Of a stretch of DNA of 64,000 bases, positions 48,574-57,796 are shown in pieces. The stretch is from Ornithinimicrobium faecis (lineage in GTDB: Bacteria; Actinomycetota; Actinomycetes; Actinomycetales; Dermatophilaceae). Position numbers and translations under genes: made by a program. The notes under the pieces were generated by a model, which worked only from the letters and a program-made list of their open reading frames with translations, had not been told where the DNA came from and searched no databases. The DNA lies in assembly GCF_023923225.1 (NCBI RefSeq), contig NZ_CP099489.1, forward strand, positions 4,464,001 through 4,528,000, written 5' to 3'. Position 1 is the stretch's first letter. Each line of letters opens with the position of its first letter.

Positions 48574-48960
48574 ATGAACATCGCTCTGTGGATCGTAGCG
48601 GGGCTGCTCGCGACCGGCTATCTGATGGGCGGGACGGCGATGCTCGTGCTGCCCAAGGAGCGCTACTTCGCCCTGCACCCCAGCCAGGAGTACGTCGAAC
48701 TCTTCCCGGCCGGCTTCATCACGGCCCTCGGCGGCGTGAAGATCCTGGGCGCGGTGGGGCTGATCCTGCCGGCGGTTCTGGGCATCGCTCCCGGTCTTGT
48801 GCCGTGGGCCGCCCTCGGTTTTGTCCTGCTCATGACCGGGGCGACGACGGTGCGGATCATCCGTCAGGAGTGGCCCAACGCCGTCGGCGACCTGGTGTTT
48901 CTTGCCTGCGCTGCCTTCGTGGCCTGGGGCCGGTTCGGGTCGGAGGCCTTCGTCGGCTAG
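48574..48960 (+). CDS. DoxX-family membrane protein, ECF41 target
   Basis: A 128-residue protein with four hydrophobic helices in the DoxX-like arrangement (YLMGGTAMLVLPKERYFALH, FITALGGVKILGAVGLILPA). DoxX proteins are linked to quinone and thiol redox metabolism. AAGGAGAGAG is a strong ribosome binding site before the ATG at 48574. It is divergent from the ECF41 sigma gene and has a matching promoter, so it is the probable main target. Confidence 0.85.
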   Translation: MNIALWIVAGLLATGYLMGGTAMLVLPKERYFALHPSQEYVELFPAGFITALGGVKILGAVGLILPAVLGIAPGLVPWAALGFVLLMTGATTVRIIRQEWPNAVGDLVFLACAAFVAWGRFGSEAFVG

Positions 48961-48966
48961 GCGCCC

Positions 48967-49971
48967 TCAGGGGGTGATCAGCGTGGCCAGCGCGGCATCG
49001 GAGTCGGCCAGGGACTGCCGGTCGTATGTCGAGGCGAAGGCGATCACCTCGTCGGCACCAGTGCGGTGGACCAGTTCGGTGAGCTGCCGGCCGACCTCGG
49101 CGACGGTCCCGTGCACCGACTGGGCGACATGGTCCTCGATCTGGGCCTGCTGACGATCCGTGAGGTGCTGCGGTGCGTGGGAGCTCAGTGGTGGAAAGGC
49201 TCCGGTCGAGCGCGAGGTGACCATCGCCCAGGCCTCGGGCAGCATCAGCTCGCGCGCTCGCTGGGTGGTCTCGGCGACCATCACGTCGGCACTGACGATG
49301 AGATGGGGCTCCGGGCAGGATCGACTGGGACGGAAGCGATTCCGATAGTCGTTCAGCGGTGCGAGGTCACCCCGCAACACCGGGCCTCCCACAACCACCG
49401 GGAGGCCACGCTCTGCTGCCGTCGCGAGTCCGGATCCGGTGGCCAGCACGAAGATTGGCGGTGCTGGCACCCCTGCGGGCATCGCGGTGACTGGCCCGTC
49501 ATCGGTCAGGAACGCCTCAAGATCCACGAGGTCCCGCGCGAAGTCCTCGGGCGTGTATCTCAGGACGTCCAGCGCCTCCCGCACGGGCGCGGTGAAACCG
49601 AGAGAACGGCCGACGCCCAGATCGATTCGCCCCGGGTGCAGGGCCTCCAGCATCCGCGCCTGCTCCGCGATGACCAGGGGCCGGTGGTTCGGCAACATCA
49701 CACCGCCCGAGCCGACTCGGATCCGCTCGGTGCGCTCGGCGATGGCCGCCATCAGCAGCGGTGGGCTGCCGCTGGCGATCCCCGGCACGGCATGGTGCTC
49801 GGCCACCCAGAACCGGTGGAATCCCAGCACCTCGGCGCGGTCCGCCCGCTCGATCGTGTTGCGCAGCGCTGCCCCAGGGCTCTCTCCCTGACGGGTGCGC
49901 GACCGATCGAGCAGGGACAGCGGCACGCGCACAGTCGGCCCACTCGCCGAGCTGTCAGTTGCAGCGGTCAT
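48967..49971 (-). CDS. LLM-class flavin-dependent oxidoreductase
   Basis: A 334-residue luciferase-like TIM-barrel monooxygenase using FMNH2 or F420. Signatures: FHRFWVAEHHAVPGIASGSP (residues about 51-70) and RIRVGSGGVMLPNHRPLVIA, plus GRIDLGVGRSLG. Cofactor and substrate cannot be fixed by eye. It ends 6 bp from the convergent DoxX-like gene. Confidence 0.88.
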   Translation of the reverse strand: MTAATDSSASGPTVRVPLSLLDRSRTRQGESPGAALRNTIERADRAEVLGFHRFWVAEHHAVPGIASGSPPLLMAAIAERTERIRVGSGGVMLPNHRPLVIAEQARMLEALHPGRIDLGVGRSLGFTAPVREALDVLRYTPEDFARDLVDLEAFLTDDGPVTAMPAGVPAPPIFVLATGSGLATAAERGLPVVVGGPVLRGDLAPLNDYRNRFRPSRSCPEPHLIVSADVMVAETTQRARELMLPEAWAMVTSRSTGAFPPLSSHAPQHLTDRQQAQIEDHVAQSVHGTVAEVGRQLTELVHRTGADEVIAFASTYDRQSLADSDAALATLITP

Positions 49972-50081
49972 GATGTCCCCGACCGTACGCGGCTCTGTCG
50001 ACGGGCGATGAGTCCCCCTCCTGGGGACAGTCCACATCGGCAGGGACACGAGTCCCACCACGGACCACGGAAGGACACCCA

Positions 50082-50732
50082 GTGGCTGATCTCCCGCTGA
50101 CCTCGGACGAGTTGTGGGCGGCCGTCCACGCAGAGCGCGCCGCGCTCGCTGATGACCTGACCGGATTGACCCCGGAGCAATGGGCCACCCAATCTCTCTG
50201 CTCGCAGTGGTCCGTCCGGGAGGTCGTGGCCCACCTGACGGCCGCCGCGAGCACCTCGCGCCTGGCGTGGATCCGCAGCATCGTCGGCGCCCGCTTCCGC
50301 CCGGCAGTGCACAACCAGCGCCGCCTCGTGGAGCACCTCGGAGCCACGCCAGCCGAGACGCTGGAACGCTTCCGGGCCGTCGTGACCAGCACGGTCGCAC
50401 CGTCGGGTCACACCGCCGCCTGGCTCGGCGAGGTCATCGTGCACGGCGCGGACATTCGCCGGCCTCTGGGCATCCCCCACGTTCCCGCTCCCCGTGCCGT
50501 GAGCGCCGTCGCCATCTTCTTTGCCGGGCAGGACTTTGCCGTGAACAGTCGCAGCGCGGTCAAGGGCTTGCGGTTGGAGTCCACGGACGGCGGCTTCACA
50601 ACGGGTGCGGGACCGTTGGTCACGGGGCCAACCCTCGCCCTGGTGCTGGCCATGGTCGGGCGCGCCTCGGCATACGACGATCTCTCGGGTCCCGGTGTCC
50701 CCGAACTGATCCGGCGCTCGCAAGCTGACTGA
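50082..50732 (+). CDS. mycothiol-dependent enzyme (maleylpyruvate isomerase fold)
   Basis: A 216-residue DinB-fold protein of the TIGR03083 group, named for mycothiol-dependent maleylpyruvate isomerase. The metal-binding histidines fit WSVREVVAHLTAAA (His52) and EVIVHGADIRRPLG (His121). Family members transfer mycothiol or bind zinc; substrate unknown. The GTG start follows GGAAGGACACCCA. Confidence 0.82.
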   Translation: MADLPLTSDELWAAVHAERAALADDLTGLTPEQWATQSLCSQWSVREVVAHLTAAASTSRLAWIRSIVGARFRPAVHNQRRLVEHLGATPAETLERFRAVVTSTVAPSGHTAAWLGEVIVHGADIRRPLGIPHVPAPRAVSAVAIFFAGQDFAVNSRSAVKGLRLESTDGGFTTGAGPLVTGPTLALVLAMVGRASAYDDLSGPGVPELIRRSQAD

Positions 50733-50762
50733 GCCCCGGCGGTCCGATCACCGGCGGTCCGA

Positions 50763-51320
50763 TCACTGCCCAACCCGGCCATCCACGCACTCTCGGAGCA
50801 GGTCCGCGTGTCCGGCGTGACGCGCATACTCATCGATCCGGTGCACGTGCAGCTCGCGCACGGCGATGCGGTCGCTCCCGACGCGCTCCCAAAGGTCGGG
50901 CAGTGCCGCCAGGGCGGCATCCGTCGCCAGTTGCTCACGCTCGAGATCGCGGTAGGCAGCATCCACCACTGCCGGATCACCCACTGCCCCATCAAAATCG
51001 GCGTCGTGTGGTCCATAGAGTTTGTCGAGCGATGGTCCCCCCAGCCAGGTGCGCCAGTCGCGCTCAGTCTCGGCGAGGTGCCGGAGCAGGCCCAGCAGCG
51101 ACATGGTCGAGGGAGGCACGCTGCGCCGGGCGAGTTGTTCGGCGTCCAGGCCATCACATTTCATCAGCAGCGTGAGCCGATAGTCGCGCAACATGTCCAG
51201 CAGGGTCTCGAGCTCGCCATCCGGGCTGACCCCGTCGGTGTTGCGCGGATCGTGCGCCGGGTCGACCCACATGTCGGGATAGATGGTGGCCGGCGTCCAG
51301 CGCGAGGGCACATCGCTCAT
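50763..51320 (-). CDS. DinB/DUF664 family protein
   Basis: A 185-residue four-helix DinB-fold protein (DUF664 group). Likely metal ligands lie in LLGLLRHLAETERDW and VRELHVHRIDEYARHAGHAD, the latter with a typical HxxHxxxH-like ending. It is convergent with the mycothiol-enzyme gene of the same fold. Function unknown; probably thiol or xenobiotic detoxification. Confidence 0.82.
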   Translation of the reverse strand: MSDVPSRWTPATIYPDMWVDPAHDPRNTDGVSPDGELETLLDMLRDYRLTLLMKCDGLDAEQLARRSVPPSTMSLLGLLRHLAETERDWRTWLGGPSLDKLYGPHDADFDGAVGDPAVVDAAYRDLEREQLATDAALAALPDLWERVGSDRIAVRELHVHRIDEYARHAGHADLLRECVDGRVGQ

Positions 51321-51461
51321 CTGTCCATCGTGCGGCGTGCGGTCTGTGGCTGCCACCGAATTAGGCGACGCGTGCTTCCCGTCGGAGGCCGCAAATCCGG
51401 GGTCAGGTCCGGCCGGCCGGCGACCCTGGCGGCTGTCGGTGCGTGGTGCCACAGTGGTTCT

Positions 51462-52808
51462 ATGACGCAAAACCATCGCTCCCTGACAGCGCGGGAGTTC
51501 CAGGGTTCAGCGGGCGTCTCGGACTGGCGGGCTCTGGGGGTGGGGGCGTGCGCCTGGTTTGGCGCGACCTCACACGCGACGGGTGCCGCGCTGGTCCGCG
51601 GGGTTGTCGAGGCGGCGGCAGGGGCTGATGTCGCGATGCCTTTCATTGAATTGCGCTCCAGCGGCGTCCGGGTCCGTCTCGCGCCGGACAAGGGGAGCTT
51701 CAGCCAGGGCGATGTGACGCTGGCCCAGGAGATCTCGCGGGCTGCGGCCGACCTCGAGATGGTGTCCGACCCGGGTGTTCTCCAGGATGTGCAGCTGACC
51801 TTTGACACGCTGGATCAGGCCGCTGTCATGCCGTTCTGGCAGACGGCCCTGGGCTATGACCTGGTCGGCGAGGACGACCTGGTGGACCCGTTGCGGCGGC
51901 ACCCGCCGATCTGGTTCCAAGACCAGGACGCACCGCGCCCACTGCGCAACCGGGTGCATCTTGACTCCGTGGCGCCGCAACCACGCGCGGCGGTTGCCCT
52001 GGAGTCGGTGCGAGCGGACGCCAGTTCGGTCAAGGAGCAGGGTTACTACGCCACGGTGGCGGACGCCGAGGGCAATGAGGTCGACCTGCTGCCGCTGCCT
52101 GAGGGTGCGGACCTCTGGGCCCCGTCAGCTGAGTCCGGCGGCAACCAGGCCGATCTGGAGGACTGGCGGCTCGTGTTCGCGGGGATGGCGTGCTATCCGG
52201 TCTCGTCCACACGCCAGGCGGTCGAGCTGGCCGAGGCTGTGGCTCGCCTGGCGGACGAGGCGGGACTGCCACTCGGAGTTGATCTGCGGCCCGGGGTCGT
52301 CGTCATCGACACGGGCAAGGACGTCCCGGATCAGGACGGCTATGAGCAGCTCGCCGTGCACGTGCAGGCCGCCGCGCGGGAGTTGGGGCTGACTGCCGAT
52401 CCGTCGCTCGCTCGCTTCATCCAGGTCGGGATCGACGCGGTGGACATCGTGGCGGTGCGCGCCTTCTGGCGGGCTGTCCTTCGCTATGACGAGGACCCCC
52501 GCGACGGCGTCACTGACCTGTTCGATCCACGACGGCTCAACACTGTCGTCTTCTTCCAGCCGATGGACGAGTCCGACATGGAGCGTCGCGCGCAGCGCAA
52601 CCGCATCCATGTCGACATCTTCCTGTCTGACGACCAGGCGCAGGAGCGCGTTGCCGCTGCTGTTGCGGCTGGCGGCACGGTCGTGCGGGAGGCCGCCACA
52701 CCCCAGACATGGACCATCGCCGACCCGGAGGGCAACGAAGTCGACATCACCTTCTCTGTCGGGCGCGAGGAACTCTTCCGCGACATCGCAGCTGACTCCC
52801 GCGCCTGA
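51462..52808 (+). CDS. duplicated pterin-dehydratase-like/VOC fusion protein
   Basis: A 448-residue protein made of two similar modules. Each starts with a pterin-4a-carbinolamine-dehydratase-like domain (about 8-95 with LTAREFQGSAGVSDWR; about 225-310) and continues with a VOC/glyoxalase domain (about 105-215 ending EGNEVDLLPLP; about 320-440 ending EGNEVDITF). Single PCD-VOC fusions occur in actinobacteria; the full duplication is less common. Substrate and catalysis are unknown. The ATG at 51462 is chosen because the domain begins there; the long upstream frame is the shadow of the DinB gene. Confidence 0.8.
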   Translation: MTQNHRSLTAREFQGSAGVSDWRALGVGACAWFGATSHATGAALVRGVVEAAAGADVAMPFIELRSSGVRVRLAPDKGSFSQGDVTLAQEISRAAADLEMVSDPGVLQDVQLTFDTLDQAAVMPFWQTALGYDLVGEDDLVDPLRRHPPIWFQDQDAPRPLRNRVHLDSVAPQPRAAVALESVRADASSVKEQGYYATVADAEGNEVDLLPLPEGADLWAPSAESGGNQADLEDWRLVFAGMACYPVSSTRQAVELAEAVARLADEAGLPLGVDLRPGVVVIDTGKDVPDQDGYEQLAVHVQAAARELGLTADPSLARFIQVGIDAVDIVAVRAFWRAVLRYDEDPRDGVTDLFDPRRLNTVVFFQPMDESDMERRAQRNRIHVDIFLSDDQAQERVAAAVAAGGTVVREAATPQTWTIADPEGNEVDITFSVGREELFRDIAADSRA

Positions 52809-52809
52809 A

Positions 52810-53624
52810 TTACCCGCCCTGCTCGCTCAGCGCCGCCCGGACGTGACCTTCGTCGATCTGCTCGACACCAGCACCGAGAGCCAGTGTGAGCGCAGCCGTC
52901 GAGGACAGCAGGATCCGTCGCCGAATATCAGGAGCCACCTGGTATCCCCTGAACAGCACTGAGACCGCCTCCGGTGTCATGACGAGATCCAGTGCACCAT
53001 CCTCCTCGTCGTGGCCCAAGATCCGTGCGACCCGACGCTGGAGCAGCGCCCGCACGTCACCGTCCACGGTGAGGTCGGGAATGCGCAACACGTGGTCAAA
53101 GAACGGCTGGGCACTCTGATACCCGGCGTCGCTCTCGTAAGTGGGGTGCACGGCGACGACGGCAGCGACCCCCAGGTCATCTGCCAACAGTCGCAACACT
53201 CGCCCGAAGAATGCGGCGCGCAACGTGCGGCTTGCTTCGACCTCCAACGCTCCGACCCAACGGTCGGTATCGTCCAGGAGCAGGACCGGCACGAGGTCGT
53301 GGTCACCCACGAGGCCGAGCAGCTGCAGCAGCTGATCCAAGACCTGGGTGCTCGCGCGCGCCTGGTCCTGAGCGAGTTGTGTCATCTCATACTGCAGCTG
53401 ACCCGGCATCCACGCCGGTGTGCTGAGCCTTCCACCTGTGGCCCCAGGACATAGGACATGATCGAGGACTTTCCAGTCCCGGTGGCACCCACCATCGCCA
53501 CGCGGCCACCACGCCGCAGCTCCGCATCGGGACTCCGCTCAACAGCACCGAGGCCGGACCTGGACTCCAGGTCATCGAGGGGTCGCTCATCTCCGACCCT
53601 AGGGCGAGGACCCCGGCTCAGCAC
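52810..53624 (-). pseudogene. decayed AAA-type ATPase gene
   Basis: The N-terminal part (DERPLDDLESRSGLGAVERS, Walker A GATGTGKSS) and the C-terminal part (Walker B PVLLLDDTDRW, then a helical lid DIRRRILLSSTAALTLALG) are in two different reading frames that overlap only between 53382 and 53409. The segment normally between Walker A and the next helices is missing or out of frame, and the best start (ATG 53590 after TAGGGT) is in a third frame. At least two frameshifts are needed, so this is a broken gene. The ancestor was a KAP/Orc1-like small ATPase. Confidence 0.7.
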
Positions 53625-53671
53625 GAGAGCGACGAGCGGCGCCGCAAGCGCGAACGCGTGGTGGACGAGAG

Positions 53672-53677
53672 TATGAT
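53672..53677 (+). promoter_or_regulatory. -10 box of the metal-sensor gene (TATGAT)
   Basis: TATGAT with a 6-base spacer to the ATG at 53684; leaderless start for the ArsR/CmtR-type gene. Confidence 0.6.
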
Positions 53678-53683
53678 CGTCGT

Positions 53684-54109
53684 ATGGCGATAGCATCGGA
53701 CAGAGTCGACGTTACATCCGCAGCCACCACTGCCGGCGACCTGATCTCGGCGGCAGCCCTGTTCCATGGGATGTCCGACCCTTCACGCCTCGCGATCCTC
53801 CAGCACCTGACGCTTGGAGAGCACCGCGTGCGAGACCTGACCGACCACCTCGGCCTGGCCCAATCAACGGTGAGTGCTCACCTGGCCTGCTTGCGGGACT
53901 GCGGACTGGTGACCTCACGGCCCCAGGGTCGCGCCTCCATGTTCTCTCTCAACAACGAGCCCGAGTTGATGAGCCTGCTGTCGGCGGCCGAAGTCCTGCT
54001 GGCGACGTCAGGCAACCGCGTCGCCCTGTGCCCGAACTTCGGGGTGGGGGCCACCGAAAGCCTGCCCCCGGAGCAACTGCGAGCGCACCCCGACTCCGAT
54101 GCCCCATGA
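53684..54109 (+). CDS. CmtR-type ArsR-family metal sensor
   Basis: A 141-residue winged-helix repressor. The recognition helix region STVSAHLACLRDCGLVTSR carries Cys69 and Cys73, and the C-terminus carries Cys116 (VALCPNF); this cysteine set matches the cadmium/lead sensor CmtR. Metal binding would release DNA and switch on the coupled transporter. The stop overlaps the transporter start (ATGA). Cadmium, lead or zinc could be the inducer. Confidence 0.88.
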   Translation: MAIASDRVDVTSAATTAGDLISAAALFHGMSDPSRLAILQHLTLGEHRVRDLTDHLGLAQSTVSAHLACLRDCGLVTSRPQGRASMFSLNNEPELMSLLSAAEVLLATSGNRVALCPNFGVGATESLPPEQLRAHPDSDAP

Positions 54110-55017
54110 GCAGCCATGATCACGGGGCGGTGACCACTCACCGAGGGCGACTGGCGATCGCCTTCGCGATCACCGCGACCATCCTCGTCGCCGAGGTCAT
54201 CGGTGCGTTCTGGACCGGCAGCCTGGCACTCCTGGTGGACGCGGGCCACATGCTGACCGACGCCGCGGGCCTGCTCATGGCCCTGGTCGCAGCATCCCTG
54301 GCTCTGCGGCCGCCGACTCCCGGGCGCACCTGGGGGTTCCGGCGCGCGGAGGTGCTTGCCGCCGGGGCGCAGGCGACGGTGCTGCTGGCCGTCGGGGCCT
54401 ATGCCTTCATCGAGGGGATCCGCCGGCTCGACGATCCGCCGGAGGTCAGCTCCACCGGTCTGCTCGCCTTCGGCATCATCGGCCTGCTCGGCAACCTCGT
54501 GTCCATGTGGGTCCTCAGTGCAGGCCGCAGCGCCAACCTCAACATGCGGGCCGCCTTCCTCGAGGTGGTCAACGACGCCCTGGGCTCCGTCGCGGTGATC
54601 ATCAGCGCCATCGTCATCGCGACCACCGGATGGACCCGCGTCGATGCCATCGCAGGGATGCTCATCGCCGCACTGATCGTGCCCCGAGCCATCACGGTGC
54701 TGCGCGAAGCCGGCAGCATCCTGCTGGAGTCCACTCCCAAGGGTCTCGACCTGGCGGCGGTGCGCACCCACCTCCTGGGGGTGCCGCACGTGCACGAGGT
54801 GCACGACCTGCACGCCTCGACCATCGCGACCGGCCTGCCCGTGCTGTCCGCGCACGTCGTCCTGGACGATGAGTGCTTCCGCGACGGCCACGCTGCCGAG
54901 ATGTTGGGACAGCTCCAGGAGTGCGTCGCCGCGCACTTCGAGGTGAGTGTCGAGCACTCGACCTTCCAGCTTGAGCCTCCCGGCCACGCCGAGCGGGAGC
55001 ACACGGCACACTCCTGA
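54106..55017 (+). CDS. CDF-family metal cation exporter
   Basis: A 303-residue cation diffusion facilitator (CzcD-like) with six membrane helices and a C-terminal cytoplasmic metallochaperone-like domain. Helix 2 has VDAGHMLTD with His48 and Asp52. In helix 5 the usual His-x3-Asp is replaced by Glu154-x3-Asp158 (LEVVNDALGS), which may alter metal preference. It is coupled to a CmtR-type sensor. It should export zinc or cadmium in exchange for protons. Confidence 0.9.
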   Translation: MSSHDHGAVTTHRGRLAIAFAITATILVAEVIGAFWTGSLALLVDAGHMLTDAAGLLMALVAASLALRPPTPGRTWGFRRAEVLAAGAQATVLLAVGAYAFIEGIRRLDDPPEVSSTGLLAFGIIGLLGNLVSMWVLSAGRSANLNMRAAFLEVVNDALGSVAVIISAIVIATTGWTRVDAIAGMLIAALIVPRAITVLREAGSILLESTPKGLDLAAVRTHLLGVPHVHEVHDLHASTIATGLPVLSAHVVLDDECFRDGHAAEMLGQLQECVAAHFEVSVEHSTFQLEPPGHAEREHTAHS

Positions 55018-55155
55018 CACCGACGAGCCACGTGATTGGGTCAGACACGAGACCGATCGAGACCCAGGCCAGACCAGACCGGCCGCGCGCAGTGCACGAC
55101 CCGACCCACGGCATACTGCCGGTCAGAACCCGGACGAGAAGGAAACCCACGCCCC

Positions 55156-55923
55156 ATGGCCTATTTCGAACCCGTCAGTGCCACCAGCTTCCGCGCGACC
55201 GAGCACGTCAGCGGCGCCTGGAACATCACCGAGCAGCACATTGCTCCCGCTCTGGGGCTCCTCGCGCACGCTGTGGAGGCCGACCGGGACGCCCGACGCG
55301 ACGACGATCTGATCATTGGCCGGCTGTCCTACGACATTCTGGGCACGCTGCCGGTCGATGTCGTCGACTGCTCGGTGACGGTGCTGCGTCCCGGCAGGAC
55401 GATCGAGCTGGTCGAGGCACGCCTGAGCCACGGGGGTCGCGACGGTGTGATCCTGCGGGCCTGGCTGATGCGCCCTGGTGACACCTCGGCCCTGGCTGGC
55501 ACACCGCTGCCCACCATCCCCGCACCCGAGGCGATGCCGACCTGGGACGCGACGACGGTGTGGCCTGGGGGTTTCATCGCCAGCGCGGAGGTCCGACGGG
55601 ACCAGGTGGAGCCCGGTCGCGGCGCCTTCTGGGTGCGCTCTGACCAGCCGCTGCTGGAGGGCGTGCCGGTCAGCGGCCTGGCCCACACGGTCCGGTTGCT
55701 CGACATCTCCAACGGCATGACGGTGCGCGCTCAGCCTCAGGAGGTCGCCTTCCCCAACATCGACCTCACCGCACACTTCTTCGCCCAACCGCAGGGCGAC
55801 TGGGTCGGCTTCGACACCTCGGTGAGCTTCGGCGCCAGCGGAGTCGGGCTGACCAGCAGCGTCCTGCACGACGAGACCGGCCCGGTCGGCACGATGGCGC
55901 AGATCCTCACCGTCCGACCCTGA
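55156..55923 (+). CDS. acyl-CoA thioesterase-like protein
   Basis: A 255-residue double hot-dog fold protein like TesB-type acyl-CoA thioesterases (FRATEHVSGAWNITEQHIAP, IGRLSYDILGTLPVDVVDCS, FPNIDLTAHFFAQPQGDWVG). Acts in the cytoplasm on acyl-CoAs of unknown chain. A GAAGGAAA site about 12 bases upstream supports the ATG at 55156. Confidence 0.82.
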   Translation: MAYFEPVSATSFRATEHVSGAWNITEQHIAPALGLLAHAVEADRDARRDDDLIIGRLSYDILGTLPVDVVDCSVTVLRPGRTIELVEARLSHGGRDGVILRAWLMRPGDTSALAGTPLPTIPAPEAMPTWDATTVWPGGFIASAEVRRDQVEPGRGAFWVRSDQPLLEGVPVSGLAHTVRLLDISNGMTVRAQPQEVAFPNIDLTAHFFAQPQGDWVGFDTSVSFGASGVGLTSSVLHDETGPVGTMAQILTVRP

Positions 55924-55942
55924 CGTATGCCGAGTGGTCGCC

Positions 55943-56770
55943 TCAGAGGGCGACCTCACCGCTGATCAGCACGTTGGCCTGGCCACCCACCCACACCTGC
56001 CCGTCCTTGAGCCGCAGGTCGACGCGGCCGGCCCGCCCCAGTGCTGTGCCCTGGCGCACGGTGAACGCCTCCGGGGCGAGACCGGCACCCGTCAGCCACA
56101 CGCCGAAGCCGGCGTTGAGGCTGCCTGTCACGGGGTCCTCGTTGCTTCCGGGTCCGGGGACGAAGGCACGCACCTCGTAGTCGGCCGGGCCACCTGGGGC
56201 GTGCGGTCCGATGACGCCGAGGTCGAGATCGCCGAGGGCCGCGAAGTCCGGCTCCAGAGCCAGGACCTCGTCGGCTGAGTCGAGCACGACACCGACCCAA
56301 CCGGGACCGTTGTCGATCCACTGGGCGTGCTTGATCTGCTCGGGACGGATCCGCAGCGCTGCCACGATCTGCTGCACATCAGGCTCCTCCACCTCACCCG
56401 AGCGGAGGAAGTCCGGCGCGGCGAAGGCCAGCTGCTCCTCGGCATACCGGATGGGGATCAGCCCGGCCCCGCACTCCTGGATGACCACGCCATCCGTGGC
56501 GGGCACCCCGCCGGCCTCGAGCCACGCGCGGGCACTGCCGAGCGTTGGGTGGCCCGCGAAGGGAAGCTCCTCGCTCGTGGTGAAGATGCGCACGCGATAG
56601 TCCGCCCCAGGATCCGTCGGCGGGAGCAGGAAGGTGGTCTCGGAGAGGTTGGTCCAGTTCGCGAACCGGGCAAGCTGGTCATCGGTGAGGCCGTCGGCGT
56701 CGTGCACCACCGCGAGCGGGTTGCCGCGGCACGGTTCGCTTGCGAAGACATCAACCTGGGAGAAGCGCAT
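55943..56770 (-). CDS. PhzF-family epimerase/isomerase
   Basis: A 275-residue PhzF fold protein. The catalytic glutamate is Glu44 (NLSETTFLLPP), with PFAGHPTLGSA (about 71-81) and DPVTGSLNAGFG near the C-terminus. PhzF-like enzymes isomerise phenazine precursors or unknown metabolites; no phenazine genes are nearby. It ends 19 bp from the convergent thioesterase gene. Confidence 0.9.
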   Translation of the reverse strand: MRFSQVDVFASEPCRGNPLAVVHDADGLTDDQLARFANWTNLSETTFLLPPTDPGADYRVRIFTTSEELPFAGHPTLGSARAWLEAGGVPATDGVVIQECGAGLIPIRYAEEQLAFAAPDFLRSGEVEEPDVQQIVAALRIRPEQIKHAQWIDNGPGWVGVVLDSADEVLALEPDFAALGDLDLGVIGPHAPGGPADYEVRAFVPGPGSNEDPVTGSLNAGFGVWLTGAGLAPEAFTVRQGTALGRAGRVDLRLKDGQVWVGGQANVLISGEVAL

Positions 56771-56854
56771 GACCCCAGTGTGCCCCGGTCCGCCAGAGAC
56801 GGCCGACCCAATAAATCACGTGCGCCTGGCTCTGCCTCATGGTGCGATCGGGCC

Positions 56855-57730
56855 ATGACGATCGCGTTGAGGACTCCCACCGTTGCTGAGCTGGCTGCCG
56901 CGCTGGACGTGCTGGCCTCCTGGCAGACCGAGGAGGCACCATTCCAGTTGCACCCCGGCGACATCGGCTGGTTCTGGCGGCACGGGCCGGAAGCAGCGGC
57001 GGCTGCCGTGCGCACCTGGAGCCGCGACGGGTCCCTGGTCGCGCTGGGGCTTCTTGATGAGCCGGACCTGCTGCGCCTGGCCATCGCACCCGGCGCGCAC
57101 CAGGACCACGAGCTGGCCCAGCAGCTGGCGGACGACATCGCTGACCCGGACAGCGGGGTGCTGCCTGCGGGCACGGTCACCCTGGAGGTGGCTCGCGATG
57201 TGCTCCTCCACGACCTGCTCGACGAGAACGGGTGGGCCCGGGTCGACCCCTGGCCGATCCTGCACCACGACCTCGCGTCGGTGGACGAGCACGGGCTGCG
57301 CATCCAGGTGATCACCGAGCAAGAGGCATCGGTGTGGGCTCACGTCCACGGCGCTGCCTGGGGTGGGGGCCCGAGCGACGAGGCCGCGGTCGAAGCACGC
57401 TGGCACCGTTTCGCTGGCGGTCCGGCCTTCGCGAACGCACGGTGCCTCGTCGGCTGGGACCAGGAGGACAACGCCGTCGCCACCGTCACCGTGTGGGCAG
57501 CAGGTCCCGGCCGGCACGGCATCGTCGAGCCGATGGGCGTGCACCCGGATCACCGGGGGAAGGGCCACGGCCGCGCCATGAACCTCGCCGCCGCGAGCGC
57601 GCTGCTGGAGATGGGATCCACGTCCGCAATGGTCGCCACGCCTGGCTCAAACGTCGGCGCCGTCGCTGCCTACGAGGCAGCCGGCTTCCGGTCCCTCTAC
57701 GAGCGCCTCGACCGCCGCCGGGACTCCTGA
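56855..57730 (+). CDS. GNAT-family acetyltransferase
   Basis: A 291-residue protein with an unusual N-terminal half (residues about 1-140, degenerate GNAT-like) and a typical C-terminal GNAT domain with the acetyl-CoA loop VHPDHRGKGHGRAMNLAAA and the end GSNVGAVAAYEAAGFRSLY. Substrate unknown. The ATG at 56855 is preceded by a weak -10 box (TGCGAT, 6 bases). Confidence 0.82.
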   Translation: MTIALRTPTVAELAAALDVLASWQTEEAPFQLHPGDIGWFWRHGPEAAAAAVRTWSRDGSLVALGLLDEPDLLRLAIAPGAHQDHELAQQLADDIADPDSGVLPAGTVTLEVARDVLLHDLLDENGWARVDPWPILHHDLASVDEHGLRIQVITEQEASVWAHVHGAAWGGGPSDEAAVEARWHRFAGGPAFANARCLVGWDQEDNAVATVTVWAAGPGRHGIVEPMGVHPDHRGKGHGRAMNLAAASALLEMGSTSAMVATPGSNVGAVAAYEAAGFRSLYERLDRRRDS

Positions 57731-57796
57731 CGAGAAGCCGCCGGATGCACGGCTGACCGCCACGTGAGCCGCCAGCAACGCCGGGGCACCCTCATC

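Noticed and set aside
53387..53590. 67-codon frame starting after TAGGGT
   Set aside because: The start looks good but the encoded residues have no domain and lie out of frame with the ATPase motifs; taken as evidence of decay of the ATPase gene.
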